Made by a program: the position numbers and the translations under genes. The notes under the pieces were generated by a model, which saw only the letters and a program-made list of their open reading frames with translations, was not told the origin of the DNA and did not search any database. A stretch of DNA of 64,000 nucleotides, taken from assembly GCF_011075055.1 (NCBI RefSeq), contig NC_058153.1, positions 2,418,001 to 2,482,000 on the forward strand. The letters are read 5' to 3'. This document shows positions 1 through 8,788 of the stretch, piece after piece (positions within the stretch are counted from its first letter, which is position 1; every line of letters begins with the position of its first letter). This stretch comes from Mangifera indica (lineage: Eukaryota > Streptophyta > Magnoliopsida > Sapindales > Anacardiaceae).

Positions 1-157
1 ACAGTCCGCTGATTTGTCAAGGCCTGAAAAACAAGAAAACATAAAGATTCATCCCGTTAATAAACCTACCTACAAGTTTCGGAAAAAACACATCAAGATC
101 TGAAATTGTTAAATGAAACCTAAAGTATAGCAAGAAGATCGAGGCAGAGCTTACCAT
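1..157 (-). pseudogene. Ran GTPase 5' fragment (module 0), cut by window edge
   Basis: Minus-strand fragment of a plant Ran gene. The ATG at 157-155 is followed directly by a GTAAGC donor. After a short intron, an AG acceptor precedes an exon starting at 23 that reads Ala-Leu-Thr-Asn-Gln-Arg-Thr-Val; plant Ran begins M-ALPNQQTV. The ATG|intron|ALPNQQ arrangement is the same in the copies at 16.3 kb and 28.8 kb. Two substitutions (P to T, Q to R) and the absence of nearby Ran core exons suggest a relic. The rest lies outside the window, so a full gene to the left cannot be excluded. Confidence 0.55.
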
Positions 158-449
158 TAGTATATAGCGCTAGACTGAGCGATGAAGGGAGCAGAGATAT
201 GATAGACGGTGAAGACGGCGATGAGCACGAGCTTATGTGGAAGTGAGAGATTTGAATTGAGGTTCTAGCGTGGCTTTAACTTAACGCTACTCTACCAACC
301 GTTGGATTTAATTACTTTGTACTGATTCTACTTTGTTCTGGAACATCATTGACCGTCTGATCTTTGTTTGCCTCAGGTGTATGCACTTCTTTCCGCTCCG
401 CTTTCTTCATGAGCTCAATCAAATTTCAAACTCATTCACGTCGTTTATT

Positions 450-1303
450 AAATTCTGGTGAAATAATTTTTCCCACCCAAAGTATACCGCAATTTTTTCC
501 ACCCCTTAACTTTAAAAACTCCAAACACCCGCCCATAAAACTCTTTAGACTTTAGTCTCTTTCCCTCCCCCCCCCCCCCCCCCCTCCACCTTCACCCCCC
601 AAACCTTAAAAACTGATAGCTTGCCCCATGGCAAAATTTTAAAAAATAACATTCCTCCCCCTTTAGTGTTTTGTTTTCAATCTTTGGCTCCAAATCCTGG
701 TTAATGCAACTAACTCTTTAAAATTTAATTTCCTTTTCCCGCCTTAAACTCTAAAAACTGATAGCTTGCCCCAAGGCCAAATTTTAAAAAATGACGTTTT
801 CACCCCTAGTGTTTTGTTTTCAATCTCCGGCGCCAAATCCGACGCCATAGCCGGTCACGATAGGTCCCCGACGCAGCATCATGCTCCGGCAGTCTCTCTG
901 CCCTCCTCTGGAACGCCGCCCCACGAAGATTTCGTCTGGGAAGACGAATTCGTCTTCCCGACGAAGAGCTTCGCCTGGGAAGACGAATTCGCCGCGAATT
1001 CTTCTTCCCAGGCGAAGATTTCGTCTGGGACGAATTCGTCTTCCCAGGAGAAGAGCTTCGCCGGGGAAGACGACTTCGCCACGAATTCGTCTTCCCAGGC
1101 GAAGAGCTTCGTCGGGGAAGACGACTTCGCCACGAATTCGTCTTCCCTGGCGAAGAGCTTCGTCGGGAAGACGACTTCGCCACGAATTCGTCTTCCCACA
1201 CGAAGATGTCGATGCTTTGATGCCCGACAAAGCATGTATATTCTCGCATTGAAACAAATATTTTAGAGATTCGTGCGCCTCGTTAGACCTTGACATATTG
1301 AGC
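450..1303. mobile_element. Transposon-like insertion with internal minisatellite
   Basis: Modules 0, 1 and 2 share the sequence up to about 450 (ending near CGTTTATTA) and resume near 1304 (GCATGAGAAGTA). Between these points module 0 carries unrelated DNA. Its left part (TTTTCCCACCCAAAGTAT and a poly-C run near 568-584) resembles the end of the element at 27786-28534, which reads ACTATTTTCCACCCAAACTA. I see no clean terminal repeats or target duplication. Internal ORFs in several frames come from the repeat at 930-1200 and I do not call them genes. Confidence 0.4.
930..1200. repeat. Palindromic 51-bp minisatellite
   Basis: GC-rich tandem array. GAAGAGCTTCG-type landmarks recur at 1050, 1101 and 1152, a 51-bp period, with more diverged units to the left. 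Each unit contains all or part of the perfect palindrome GAAGACGAATTCGTCTTC (for example near 939-956). Because 51 is a multiple of three, all units stay in phase, and long ORFs run through the array on both strands. Confidence 0.85.
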
Positions 1304-1577
1304 TATGCATGAGAAGTATTTGAAAAGCATAATCCACACAACATACTGAGAAGTCTTTAAAAAGCATAATCCACAATACCAAAACAGAATCCGATACTAA
1401 GTTTAACCAGTACGATAATACATGCCAACAAATCGCACTACCAAATCCCAAACACATAATGTTGCAAAAATTATTCAAATGACAAACGAAAATACACGTT
1501 GAAGGGGCATAAACACGAGCACGAATGTCCGTGGCTCGCCAGTGACTGCCCTCTACGCAAATGAATCGCCATCATCG

Positions 1578-1902
1578 TCAGGAAGAAGCCTGACTACCTG
1601 CTGCAGCAAGCTCCGGTTCATGCCTAAGGGAAACAAAAAAATTACAATCAGGCAGTGCAAATTGTTCAGACTGAAGAGAAGAATCCTTAAATTCCAAACT
1701 AAGTGACTGCAGGCCTGAAGACTAAGTTCACTTACTGTTGCGATGCAGCCAACTCTGTGTGTACTTTTACGAGACCAACGGCAGGAGAGTCGACGGTTTT
1801 TCTGGTTAACCACTTAAGGAGAACTGCAATCTTTAAAACAAGCAACAGGGCGGTCAAAGAGGCGACAAGCAGCTTGAATCCGTTGATGAGGTCCTCCTCC
1901 AT
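1578..1902 (-). pseudogene. Membrane-segment/Ran-tail chimera, copy 0 (early stop)
   Basis: First exon 1902-1736 begins MEEDLINGFK, runs through a hydrophobic stretch (LLVASLTALLLVLKIAVLL) and joins a Ran-like tail (VDSPAVG...ELAASQQ; plant Ran has VESPALAPPEV...AAQQQ). The donor is GTAAGTG. The second exon starts at 1623 after a TTAG acceptor and reads HEPELAAAG, matching Ran's HEAELAAAA. A 1-nt insertion in the following SQPLP region creates a stop at 1580-1578, so the acidic Ran terminus is lost from the frame. It shares gene structure and fusion point with the copies at 17.6-17.9 kb and 30.8-31.2 kb. Ran identity is clear; the origin of the hydrophobic N-terminus is unknown. Confidence 0.55.
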
Positions 1903-1960
1903 CTTAGATAGCATGCGAGAGACGAGATATCTTGTTTAGAAAATGCTGGTGGATTGTGGC

Positions 1961-1970
1961 CTTTTTATAC
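1961..1970 (-). promoter_or_regulatory. Possible TATA box for chimera copy 0
   Basis: On the minus strand the sequence reads TTGTATAAAAAGGCC about 60 bp upstream of the MEED start codon, a plausible plant TATA position. Module 2 keeps a weaker version (ATAAAAAGCCAC) at the same place. In module 1 it is absent, because retroelement DNA begins at 17971. Confidence 0.35.
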
Positions 1971-1993
1971 AAGAGGATTGAGACCCCTTAACA

Positions 1994-2073
1994 CTTTCAT
2001 CTTTCACGCTTTCATCCATCACACTTTCATCGACTTTCATCTTTCACGCTTTCATCCATCACACTTTCATCGA
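1994..2073. repeat. 40-bp direct repeat, two copies
   Basis: A 40-bp unit starting CTTTCATCTTTCACGC occurs at 1994 and again at 2034. Shorter CTTTCATCGA and AAGACCCCTTAA echoes continue to about 2130. No coding content. Confidence 0.8.
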
Positions 2074-2189
2074 CTAAGACTTTCATCGATTATTAAGACC
2101 CCTTAAGACTTTCATCGATTAAGACCCCAAATGCATTTTACGACACCATCCCCCCCAAAGCTACCCCGTGCCCAAATTTCCTTCAAAGT

Positions 2190-3043
2190 TTGAAAAATGA
2201 TAATTTTTTCCCTAAGATTTTTTCCTCTATTCTCTGACAATGATCCACTATCTCCAACCGTTGGCCATCCTCTCTCTCATTTACCTCTCCCTATCAACCT
2301 ATTTCCGACCATCGATCGATGGAAATCATCTGAAAATTCATACAAAAGTAATTTGGAAATCTTTTAGGAGCAAATGTCTAGATTTTTAAACTATTTCCGT
2401 TGATCAATGGTCGAAGAAAGGCAGAGAGGGAGAGGTAAGTTGGGAGAAAGGACGGTCGATGGTCAGAGATGATGGATTCTCATCAAAGAAAAAAGAAAAA
2501 AAATCTTATGAGGAAAATTGTCATTTTTTAAATATTGAATAGAAGAAAATTGTGATTTTTAAATTTGAGGAAGAAAAAATAATAAAACTTTAATTCTTTA
2601 AAATTTTTTATTAAATAATAATTTTACTCTTAATACCAAATATCGATCGATCTCATTTTTATCGTTGTCTTCTCAAACAACGTCTCTCAACGTCGGATGG
2701 ATTGGGGTGGAGTTGAGGTAGGCGTCGGAGGAAGGAAAATCGTCAAGAGGGAGAGACGGCCCGCTATGGCGGTGGAGAAAGTGAATGCGTTTTGAAACTA
2801 AACCCTAGGAGAGCAATATGATTTTTTTCAAACTTGGTTTAGGGGAGAAAAATTAGTTTTTTAAATTTATGAGGGAGATGAAATCATGTTTAAGTTTATT
2901 TTTAATATTAACTATAAAATGATGATTTTACCCTTAAAATTAATAGATATAAATAGTTATGGGTGAGTAAATGATATTTTCAAAATTAACAGGGAGAACT
3001 TTGAGCCTTCAACATAGTTTGGATGAGAAATATTCCTTTGACC
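2190..3043. mobile_element. Mosaic of degraded non-autonomous transposons
   Basis: 2190-2640 aligns by eye with 31480-31960 (both start CCTAAGATTTTTTCCTCT). From about 2640 the DNA switches to the 3' half of the family seen at 27786-28534 (shared ACCCTAG, AAATGATGATTTTACC) and ends near 3043 with CCTTTGACC, a diverged form of that family's CTTTGGCC end. The left end of the second element is missing. No genes seen. Confidence 0.5.
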
Positions 3044-3179
3044 TTAAAAAAACATTAATAATTACAACTTATTTAACACAATCTTATCATCTTCTGCCAC
3101 GTAAGCAACGTAAGAATTTTCGTACGCAAAGTCTTACGTCATGTCCGTTGAGAAACCATCCTTTTATCAACGGTCCTAG

Positions 3180-3236
3180 TTACTCCGTTTGAGCCTTGAA
3201 ATAGGAAGCGCGGCGAGAGGCGATGGCTGAGTGAAA
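3180..3236 (-). pseudogene. 3' fragment of the small conserved gene
   Basis: Minus strand reads HSAIASRRASYFKAQTE followed by TAA, matching the last 17 residues of the gene at 6140-6493 (HSAIASRLASDFKVQSE). Upstream coding sequence is replaced by unrelated GC-rich DNA (3240-3400). The same orphan tail occurs in unit B at 34337-34399, so this partial copy predates the A/B duplication. Confidence 0.7.
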
Positions 3237-3429
3237 ATGTAGCGCTGAGTAAAAGCCCAGTCCAGCCTTAAGGAGTGGCGAGCCCAAGCCTCATCGGGCC
3301 TAGGAGGATGGGCTCCGGTTGAGTGCCTAGGGCTTGGTCCCTTGGATTTGGCTTAGTGCCTACTCCCAAGGACTGAGCCTTAAAAAATTATAAAAATACC
3401 AATTTACCCTTAATGATCAATTCTTTTAA

Positions 3430-3911
3430 GGGGGCGTTTGATTTGGATAATATTTGATTACTAAAATAGAAAGATTATCTTGAAGATAGATTACTTAGAA
3501 GATTACTGGGTATAAATAATTACTATGTTTGATAAAATTTGATAGGTATAAATAATTATTGTATTTGGTTAAAGGTAATAAAAGAGTACTAGTAGTTTAT
3601 TTTACTTAAATGTCCTTGAATATAATTATTTTTAAATATTTTTTATATTATTTGTCATATTAATTAAAAATAAATTTATTTTTATCTCAAAAAATTAATA
3701 AATAATAATATAATTATAATAAACTCAATATTACCTCAATAATATTTAAATACCTAAAGTGAAAGTGGTAATCAGATTATCACTTATATTACCTGCCACG
3801 TCAGCATTGGTAATAGAAGATTACTGTAATATTTTATTACTAACAAACCAAACAAAGAAATAAAAGATAGACTATCAAGGTAATCATAAAATCCTCCAAC
3901 CAAACGTACCC
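3430..3911. mobile_element. Tourist/PIF-Harbinger-type MITE
   Basis: A 482-bp insertion absent from unit B. Ends are GGGGGCGTTTG and CAAACGTACCC (imperfect inverted repeats), flanked by TAA at 3427-3429 and 3912-3914. Unit B has the empty site CTTTTAAATATATTATTC near 34600 with a single TAA. A 3-bp TAA duplication is typical of PIF/Harbinger elements. No coding capacity; interior AT-rich. Confidence 0.85.
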
Positions 3912-3914
3912 TAA

Positions 3915-4560
3915 ATGTATTATTCAAACTCGTTTCATTCTTTACAAAGCATTCTGATCTTTTTTCTCGTACTACATTATTACTCTCAAAACTTTTCCAA
4001 ATTTCATCAACTTTTTCTCAATATATATTTATTGACTCAATTTTTTTTACTTTATTAATATTAGTAATTATTTATATTATAACAATCTCATATTAATTTA
4101 TATTTTATTTTTTATCCAAATTTATAATGAATTTCCAAAATTTTGGAGCGGGAGATCATCATCTTCTCCTGATTTTAATAATAATGATAATAGGAGTTAA
4201 ATCACATATCATATTATATATTAAAAACTTAATTTTATGTATCATATATTGAGTATTGTATCACATAATATGATTTTAATAAATAAAATTAATAAAAAAT
4301 TTAATTAATATATCATTATTTTGAAAAATATTATAAACACTCTTAAAAATTAAAATTCTTTTATATATTTTTTTTAAATATATCAATCTGTATTGTTAAT
4401 ATATATATATTATATCGTATAACATATTTATTTTATCGCATTAATTTAATATACCTTATAATATATATTATTTTCTATCTATATTGTACCATATGATACA
4501 TATCATATCGATAAGTTTTTGATAAGTTTGGTAATGATTATTATACTATCTCCTTCCCCC
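3915..4560. other. AT-rich intergenic, no gene seen
   Basis: AT-rich spacer of unit A with ATATATC/GATATGT-type simple sequence, repeated in unit B at about 34610-35270. Nothing coding is visible on either strand. Confidence 0.6.
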
Positions 4561-4745
4561 CAACCGGTACATATGTGAATTTGTCCAACCAACAATTGAG
4601 TATTTGGGCCACATCTTGAGCCGTATCGGGTGGCTCCCAAATCAAGCCGTGGACAACGGTTTTCACAAGGCTGCAACGGGCTACCAGTCGAGGACGCATC
4701 ATGGGAAGGCTTGGAATAAGGGCAACAAGAGTTTCCAAAAGTAAA
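4560..4745 (+). other. Possible Ty3/gypsy reverse transcriptase scrap
   Basis: Plus strand reads IEYLGHILSRIGWLPNQAVD, reminiscent of the EYLGH(I/V)(I/V)S motif of gypsy reverse transcriptases; the remainder does not follow the family. Unit B has the same piece with an extra 66-bp-class segment (35279-35530). Only this one motif supports the call. Confidence 0.25.
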
Positions 4746-4764
4746 AGCCTCTTGAGGTTGCTCT

Positions 4765-5505
4765 TTACCTCGAATAAAGGAGCTCATTCATTACAGCCAC
4801 TTCATCGGATGGTATTTTAGCAGTCAACTGACAAATGCATCTTATCAGGATGAGCCAATGGTAATAGGGAAAGAGATAATGTCGGAAAATCTTAAACATG
4901 TCATTCTGTAGATTCTGAAATTCTGTAAAACAGTAAAATATATCCGAATTCAATTCTGTTCACATTTTGATGATACAAATGTGTTTCAAAGATTCGACGC
5001 AAGTTATTATTTTCATGACTCCATTTACCTGAATGCTGTATTTTGGATTCTATACCTGAGAGACTATCTTCTACATTTTTGTGTCTGCATGATGGGAGAA
5101 GCAGAGAAAACTTCTGCCTTCTGTATTTGATGCGTTGATCTTCTTCAGGGAGTGCAGGAGTTGGGAACATATTTAAACATTCCAATTGCCACCTCAACTT
5201 TCAGTGAATTGCCCATAGAAACCCAATTACAAACAATGCAGATAATGAGAATTGTAATGCAGGTAATGAGTCAAGGAAAAATACAAATTAAGCTAAAAAC
5301 AAAATCGATTGTCTAGATATTTAAATTGATTGAACTGTTTAGCCTCCAGGACCACTATCACTATTTCCTCGCACTTTTCATGTTTCCAGCTTTCATTCTC
5401 AGTACCTTTCACAATCCCCTGTTTCTGAATTTTCCACAATTGAACAGAGAAAATTGCTGTACAAGAGGCAATTACTTCCCCATTGAAAATAAATAAACCA
5501 AACAT
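4765..5505 (-). other. Unidentified minus-strand open stretches shared by units A and B
   Basis: Three minus-strand open stretches are conserved between units. One (5505-5293) starts MFGLFIFNGEVIASCTAIFS and has a hydrophobic N-terminus; its ATG is AAG in unit B. Another (5197-4901) contains PTPALPEEDQRIKY, conserved in B as PTPALLEEDQCIKY. I do not recognise a family and cannot tell exons of a lost gene from chance ORFs in duplicated DNA. Confidence 0.2.
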
Positions 5506-6139
5506 CTTCCACCACCTTGACTAATCCCAAAATCATTCCTTGCTTCTTTAAAAAAAAAATTTTCAGGTAAACACCTCATGACCCGCATTGAATAATATCA
5601 TCACATACAATTTTTTCTTTTTTAAAATTATATCATATAATAATAAGATATATTTTTTTTTATTGACATAAGCCTATACATCTCTATCCCGTTAAAAGCA
5701 AAAAACAGAGGCGATTCAACAAATAATAAAATTATACATAATTTTTATATATAATTTTATATACAAATAAAGATATGTTATTATATAATTGAATATTATT
5801 TTATTTTTATTTTTTAAATATTTAATCACACGATAATATATCATTATTTATGTATAAAATTATATATATAATATTACTAAAAAAATAATAAAACTATATA
5901 TATTTTAAATACATAAATAAATATATACTTAATATATATTATCAAATAATTAAAAAATTTTAAATTATAAATAAAATAACTCTAAAAATAAACATATATA
6001 ACGTTACTCAAAAACAAAACAACAATAATTACAAGTTATTTAACATAACCATATCATCTTCTTCCACGTAACCAACTAACCATACATCATACCCCACTTA
6101 CTGATACATAATAAAATTATATTTCATCAACGGTCATAG

Positions 6140-6493
6140 CTACTCCGATTGGACCTTGAAATCGGAAGCGAGGCGAGAGGCGATGGCTGAGTGATACATG
6201 ACGTCATGAAAAGAGGTGTCTTTGGTCATCATCCGGAGCTGCTTTGCCTTCTTCTCCGTGAAGCAACCCGGCGTGAACCGAGAAGGCTTCATAGATTTCA
6301 CCTCAAGAGCAGATTCCAACTGATCCGTTTTACCGTTGGAGTCAATGTAGTCGGGTTCGGAGCGCCAGCCAAAGAGCGGGGTCCACCAGTTGGAGGAAGG
6401 ACTCCTCTGTTTGCTGGAATCAGGTTTCCGGGGAGCCGATGATGCACAGACTTGGATTCCGGCAGGCCTGAAAGAAAGGAGATTGGTAGCCAT
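6140..6493 (-). CDS. Small conserved plant protein of unknown function (unit A copy, intact)
   Basis: Single-exon minus-strand ORF of 117 aa starting MATNLLSFRPAGIQVCASSA and ending ASDFKVQSE. The Ser/Arg/Ala-rich, acid-poor N-terminus suggests a plastid transit peptide (inference). A Ser-Asn-rich linker leads to NWWTPLFGW, then SEPDYID, PSRFTPGCFTEKKAKQLRMM and HDVMYHSAIASRLASDF, blocks I believe occur in a small land-plant family without known function; I cannot assign a symbol. The ATG at 6493 is the first in frame. Unit B's copy (36566-36865) has a 1-nt deletion and a net 53-bp deletion, so this is the only intact copy seen. A tail fragment lies 3 kb upstream. Neighbouring AKT1 is on the other strand. 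Confidence 0.7.
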   Translation of the reverse strand: MATNLLSFRPAGIQVCASSAPRKPDSSKQRSPSSNWWTPLFGWRSEPDYIDSNGKTDQLESALEVKSMKPSRFTPGCFTEKKAKQLRMMTKDTSFHDVMYHSAIASRLASDFKVQSE

Positions 6494-6499
6494 ATGTAA

Positions 6500-7680
6500 T
6501 TTTGTGTGTATCTATAAGAAAGAGGAGAAAGCAGAGTTGAGAATTGATGTGTTACAAAAATAGAGAGAGCTTGAAAGGAGGTTAGATCAGAAATGGAAGT
6601 AAACAGTTCATTGGGGTTAGTCTTTTTAAGGACATGGCGATGGGACTGAGAGGGAAAAAAATAAAAAGGCAAATGGACAAGAGGATAAGGTTGGGCAAGT
6701 GGTGGGGTTACTAATTGACCTTCTTAAGATCCTTTTTTACCGGCTATTCCGGTTTCTCTTCTTGTGTACGATTAAAGGTGGGTCTGGTTTTTTTATGCGT
6801 GTGGGGCTGGGTTAAGTAATTTGTCGGAACTTAGAGGGAAATCAGACATAAGTTTCGAATGGAAATTAAAGTCCCTATATCCGAGAATGATAGATTAAGT
6901 GGTAATAAATGGGTGCATTATTGCATCTAAATTTATCTATTTAATATAATTAATTTAATAAAATTAATTTGATTTTAAAAAATGAATCAATTTGAACAGA
7001 GTTTTTCATTATAAAGGAAAAAATTAAGTTACTTTTGTATAGATTTAGCAAAATGGATGGATTATCCATTTAAAAATGGACACACATGTTGGATTTTTTG
7101 ACTCATACTCATAGATAATGCATTTTTGCAGGTGGGTTGAATGTCTGCGGGTCATCCGTTTTTGTTTTCTATTTATTTTTTTTTTCTTTTTAACATTAAA
7201 TTGATAACACATCTAATATAAATTTTATATATTTTCTCTTTTTTTTTATATAAAATAAACTCAAATTTATCCTAAAATTAAAAAATTTATTACGTTGAAA
7301 ACAAATTTAAATAATATAAGCAATAAATATTTATTTTATGTTTAATATTAAAATTTTTCAAATTTATAAAAAATATTTTTATAATTTAAGATAAATTTTT
7401 GTTTCTTTACAAAATACTTATGTATTTAAAGAGAAAGAAATATTATAAATTAAATTTAATAAAATATTAAAAACAAAAAATTAAAAATTAAAAATTAAAA
7501 TTAACAGATGCCCCGTATTCATAAAGTCGAGTATGGGTTTTATAAATTATTACACTATAAATCAATCTGTTTTCCACTGATACCCACTTTATCTATATAC
7601 GAATCGACTGGGCCACACTCGATGTGATCCGCCTATTTGTCAGCCTTCTCCTGTATGTGCACCCACTTACAAATAAATCA
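6500..7680. other. Intergenic, AT-rich; no gene seen
   Basis: Holds the upstream region of the small minus-strand gene (6494-6700) and then AT-rich DNA, duplicated in unit B at about 36870-38020. No supported coding feature. Confidence 0.6.
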
Positions 7681-8060
7681 CTTTTATTACAGTTGGAAAT
7701 GATAAATAGAACTGTTACATAAACTGAAAGCAAAAGTTAGAGAAGTACAGCCACTCTCTTACTTTGATGTCACTAAAGTGGAAGCAAAGCTTAGGATTAC
7801 ATAATATCCCACCATCACAAAAGGACTTCATTAGCATAAGGTAAGAACTTAAATAATAATAAACTAAAATGGCTGTAAAATCAGGATAAAGTAGACATTC
7901 CTAGCATGTGTTTTAGCTTGACTAAAGCCTTCATACTTTAAAGGTTTACTGAGGATGTCAGCCACTTGGTTTTCAGACCTGCAATACGTCAACTCAATCT
8001 CTTCTTTGTTAACTTTTATCTCTCAGAAAATTGAAGCTTGTGTCAATTATAAAAAAATCT
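7680..8060 (-). mobile_element. Truncated Ty1/copia remnant
   Basis: Minus strand encodes the end of a copia RNase H domain in broken frames; the better preserved copy in unit B (38640-39800) reads ENQVADIFGKPLKYEGFS, a degenerate form of the EEQVADIFTKPL motif. Unit A lacks about 0.8 kb of the remnant (reverse transcriptase part) kept in B. The insertion predates the A/B duplication. Confidence 0.6.
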
Positions 8061-8532
8061 CTCCAGCTAAATTTTTTGTACCCTAAATTTACTCTATTTA
8101 TCGATTATTTAAATATAAAAATAAATTAAAATAGTATATCTAAAAATCTTTAATTTTACATGATTTTTTACTTAGTTATATTCTGAAATCGCTCAATATC
8201 TTTATTGTATATTGTATGACAATTTGGATAATTTAGTCTATCCAAAATCTTAATTATTATTTTGAATATAACTTGGGTATTTTATCAAAATCTTATATAT
8301 CTTTTCACATGAAAATATATATCCAAAATCTTAGATTCTTTTTTTGAATATAACTTAGTAATTTGAAGGGACCAAAAAAGAAAAAAAAACAATGATGTGG
8401 CACAATTGCAAGTAACTTACACAAAATTAAATAATTATATTATACAACGGCAGACTAGGGATACTGTCCAAAAGAACTGAGAGAAACAAACATGATTGTG
8501 TGTAATGCTCAGAAGTTAGAAGTCAGAAGCCT

Positions 8533-8539
8533 TATAAAT
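8533..8539 (+). promoter_or_regulatory. Putative TATA box of AKT1 copy A
   Basis: TATAAAT in CTTATAAATGGCG, about 250 bp upstream of the AKT1 ATG and conserved at 40303-40309 in unit B. The distance leaves room for a 5' leader of roughly 220 nt. Confidence 0.45.
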
Positions 8540-8591
8540 GGCGTGGGCGAAGTTTATGTATAGTAGAAGAGGAACGAGAACGCCACCACGG

Positions 8592-8648
8592 ATGAGGGAG
8601 GAAGAGGATATATATCAAATATTTAAGAATTTAGTGTTGAAGATTTAG
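8592..8648 (+). other. Upstream ORF in AKT1 leader (copy A)
   Basis: Short ORF MREEEDIYQIFKNLVLKI ending in TAG, 140 bp before the AKT1 ATG. In copy A it can also start 36 bp earlier, at ATG 8556 (MYSRRG...). In copy B that earlier ATG is ATA, and only the 18-codon form remains. Conservation may simply reflect recent duplication. Confidence 0.35.
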
Positions 8649-8788
8649 ATCATTTGTGTGAATATTCTCTATATTTCCTCTTCCTATTATCACAACATTG
8701 CACGATATAAATTAGGAATTTACTGATTCTGTTTTGAAATTCATTCATAATCGATATACAACTATACAAATAACAGGCAGTGTTAACA

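Noticed and set aside
766..1296. Five overlapping ORFs of 118-166 aa on both strands
   Set aside because: All are produced by the in-phase 51-bp palindromic minisatellite; none has a non-repetitive coding segment.
6298..6672. 124-aa minus-strand ORF overlapping the small conserved gene
   Set aside because: Out of frame with the conserved protein blocks and extends into its 5' leader; a shadow ORF.
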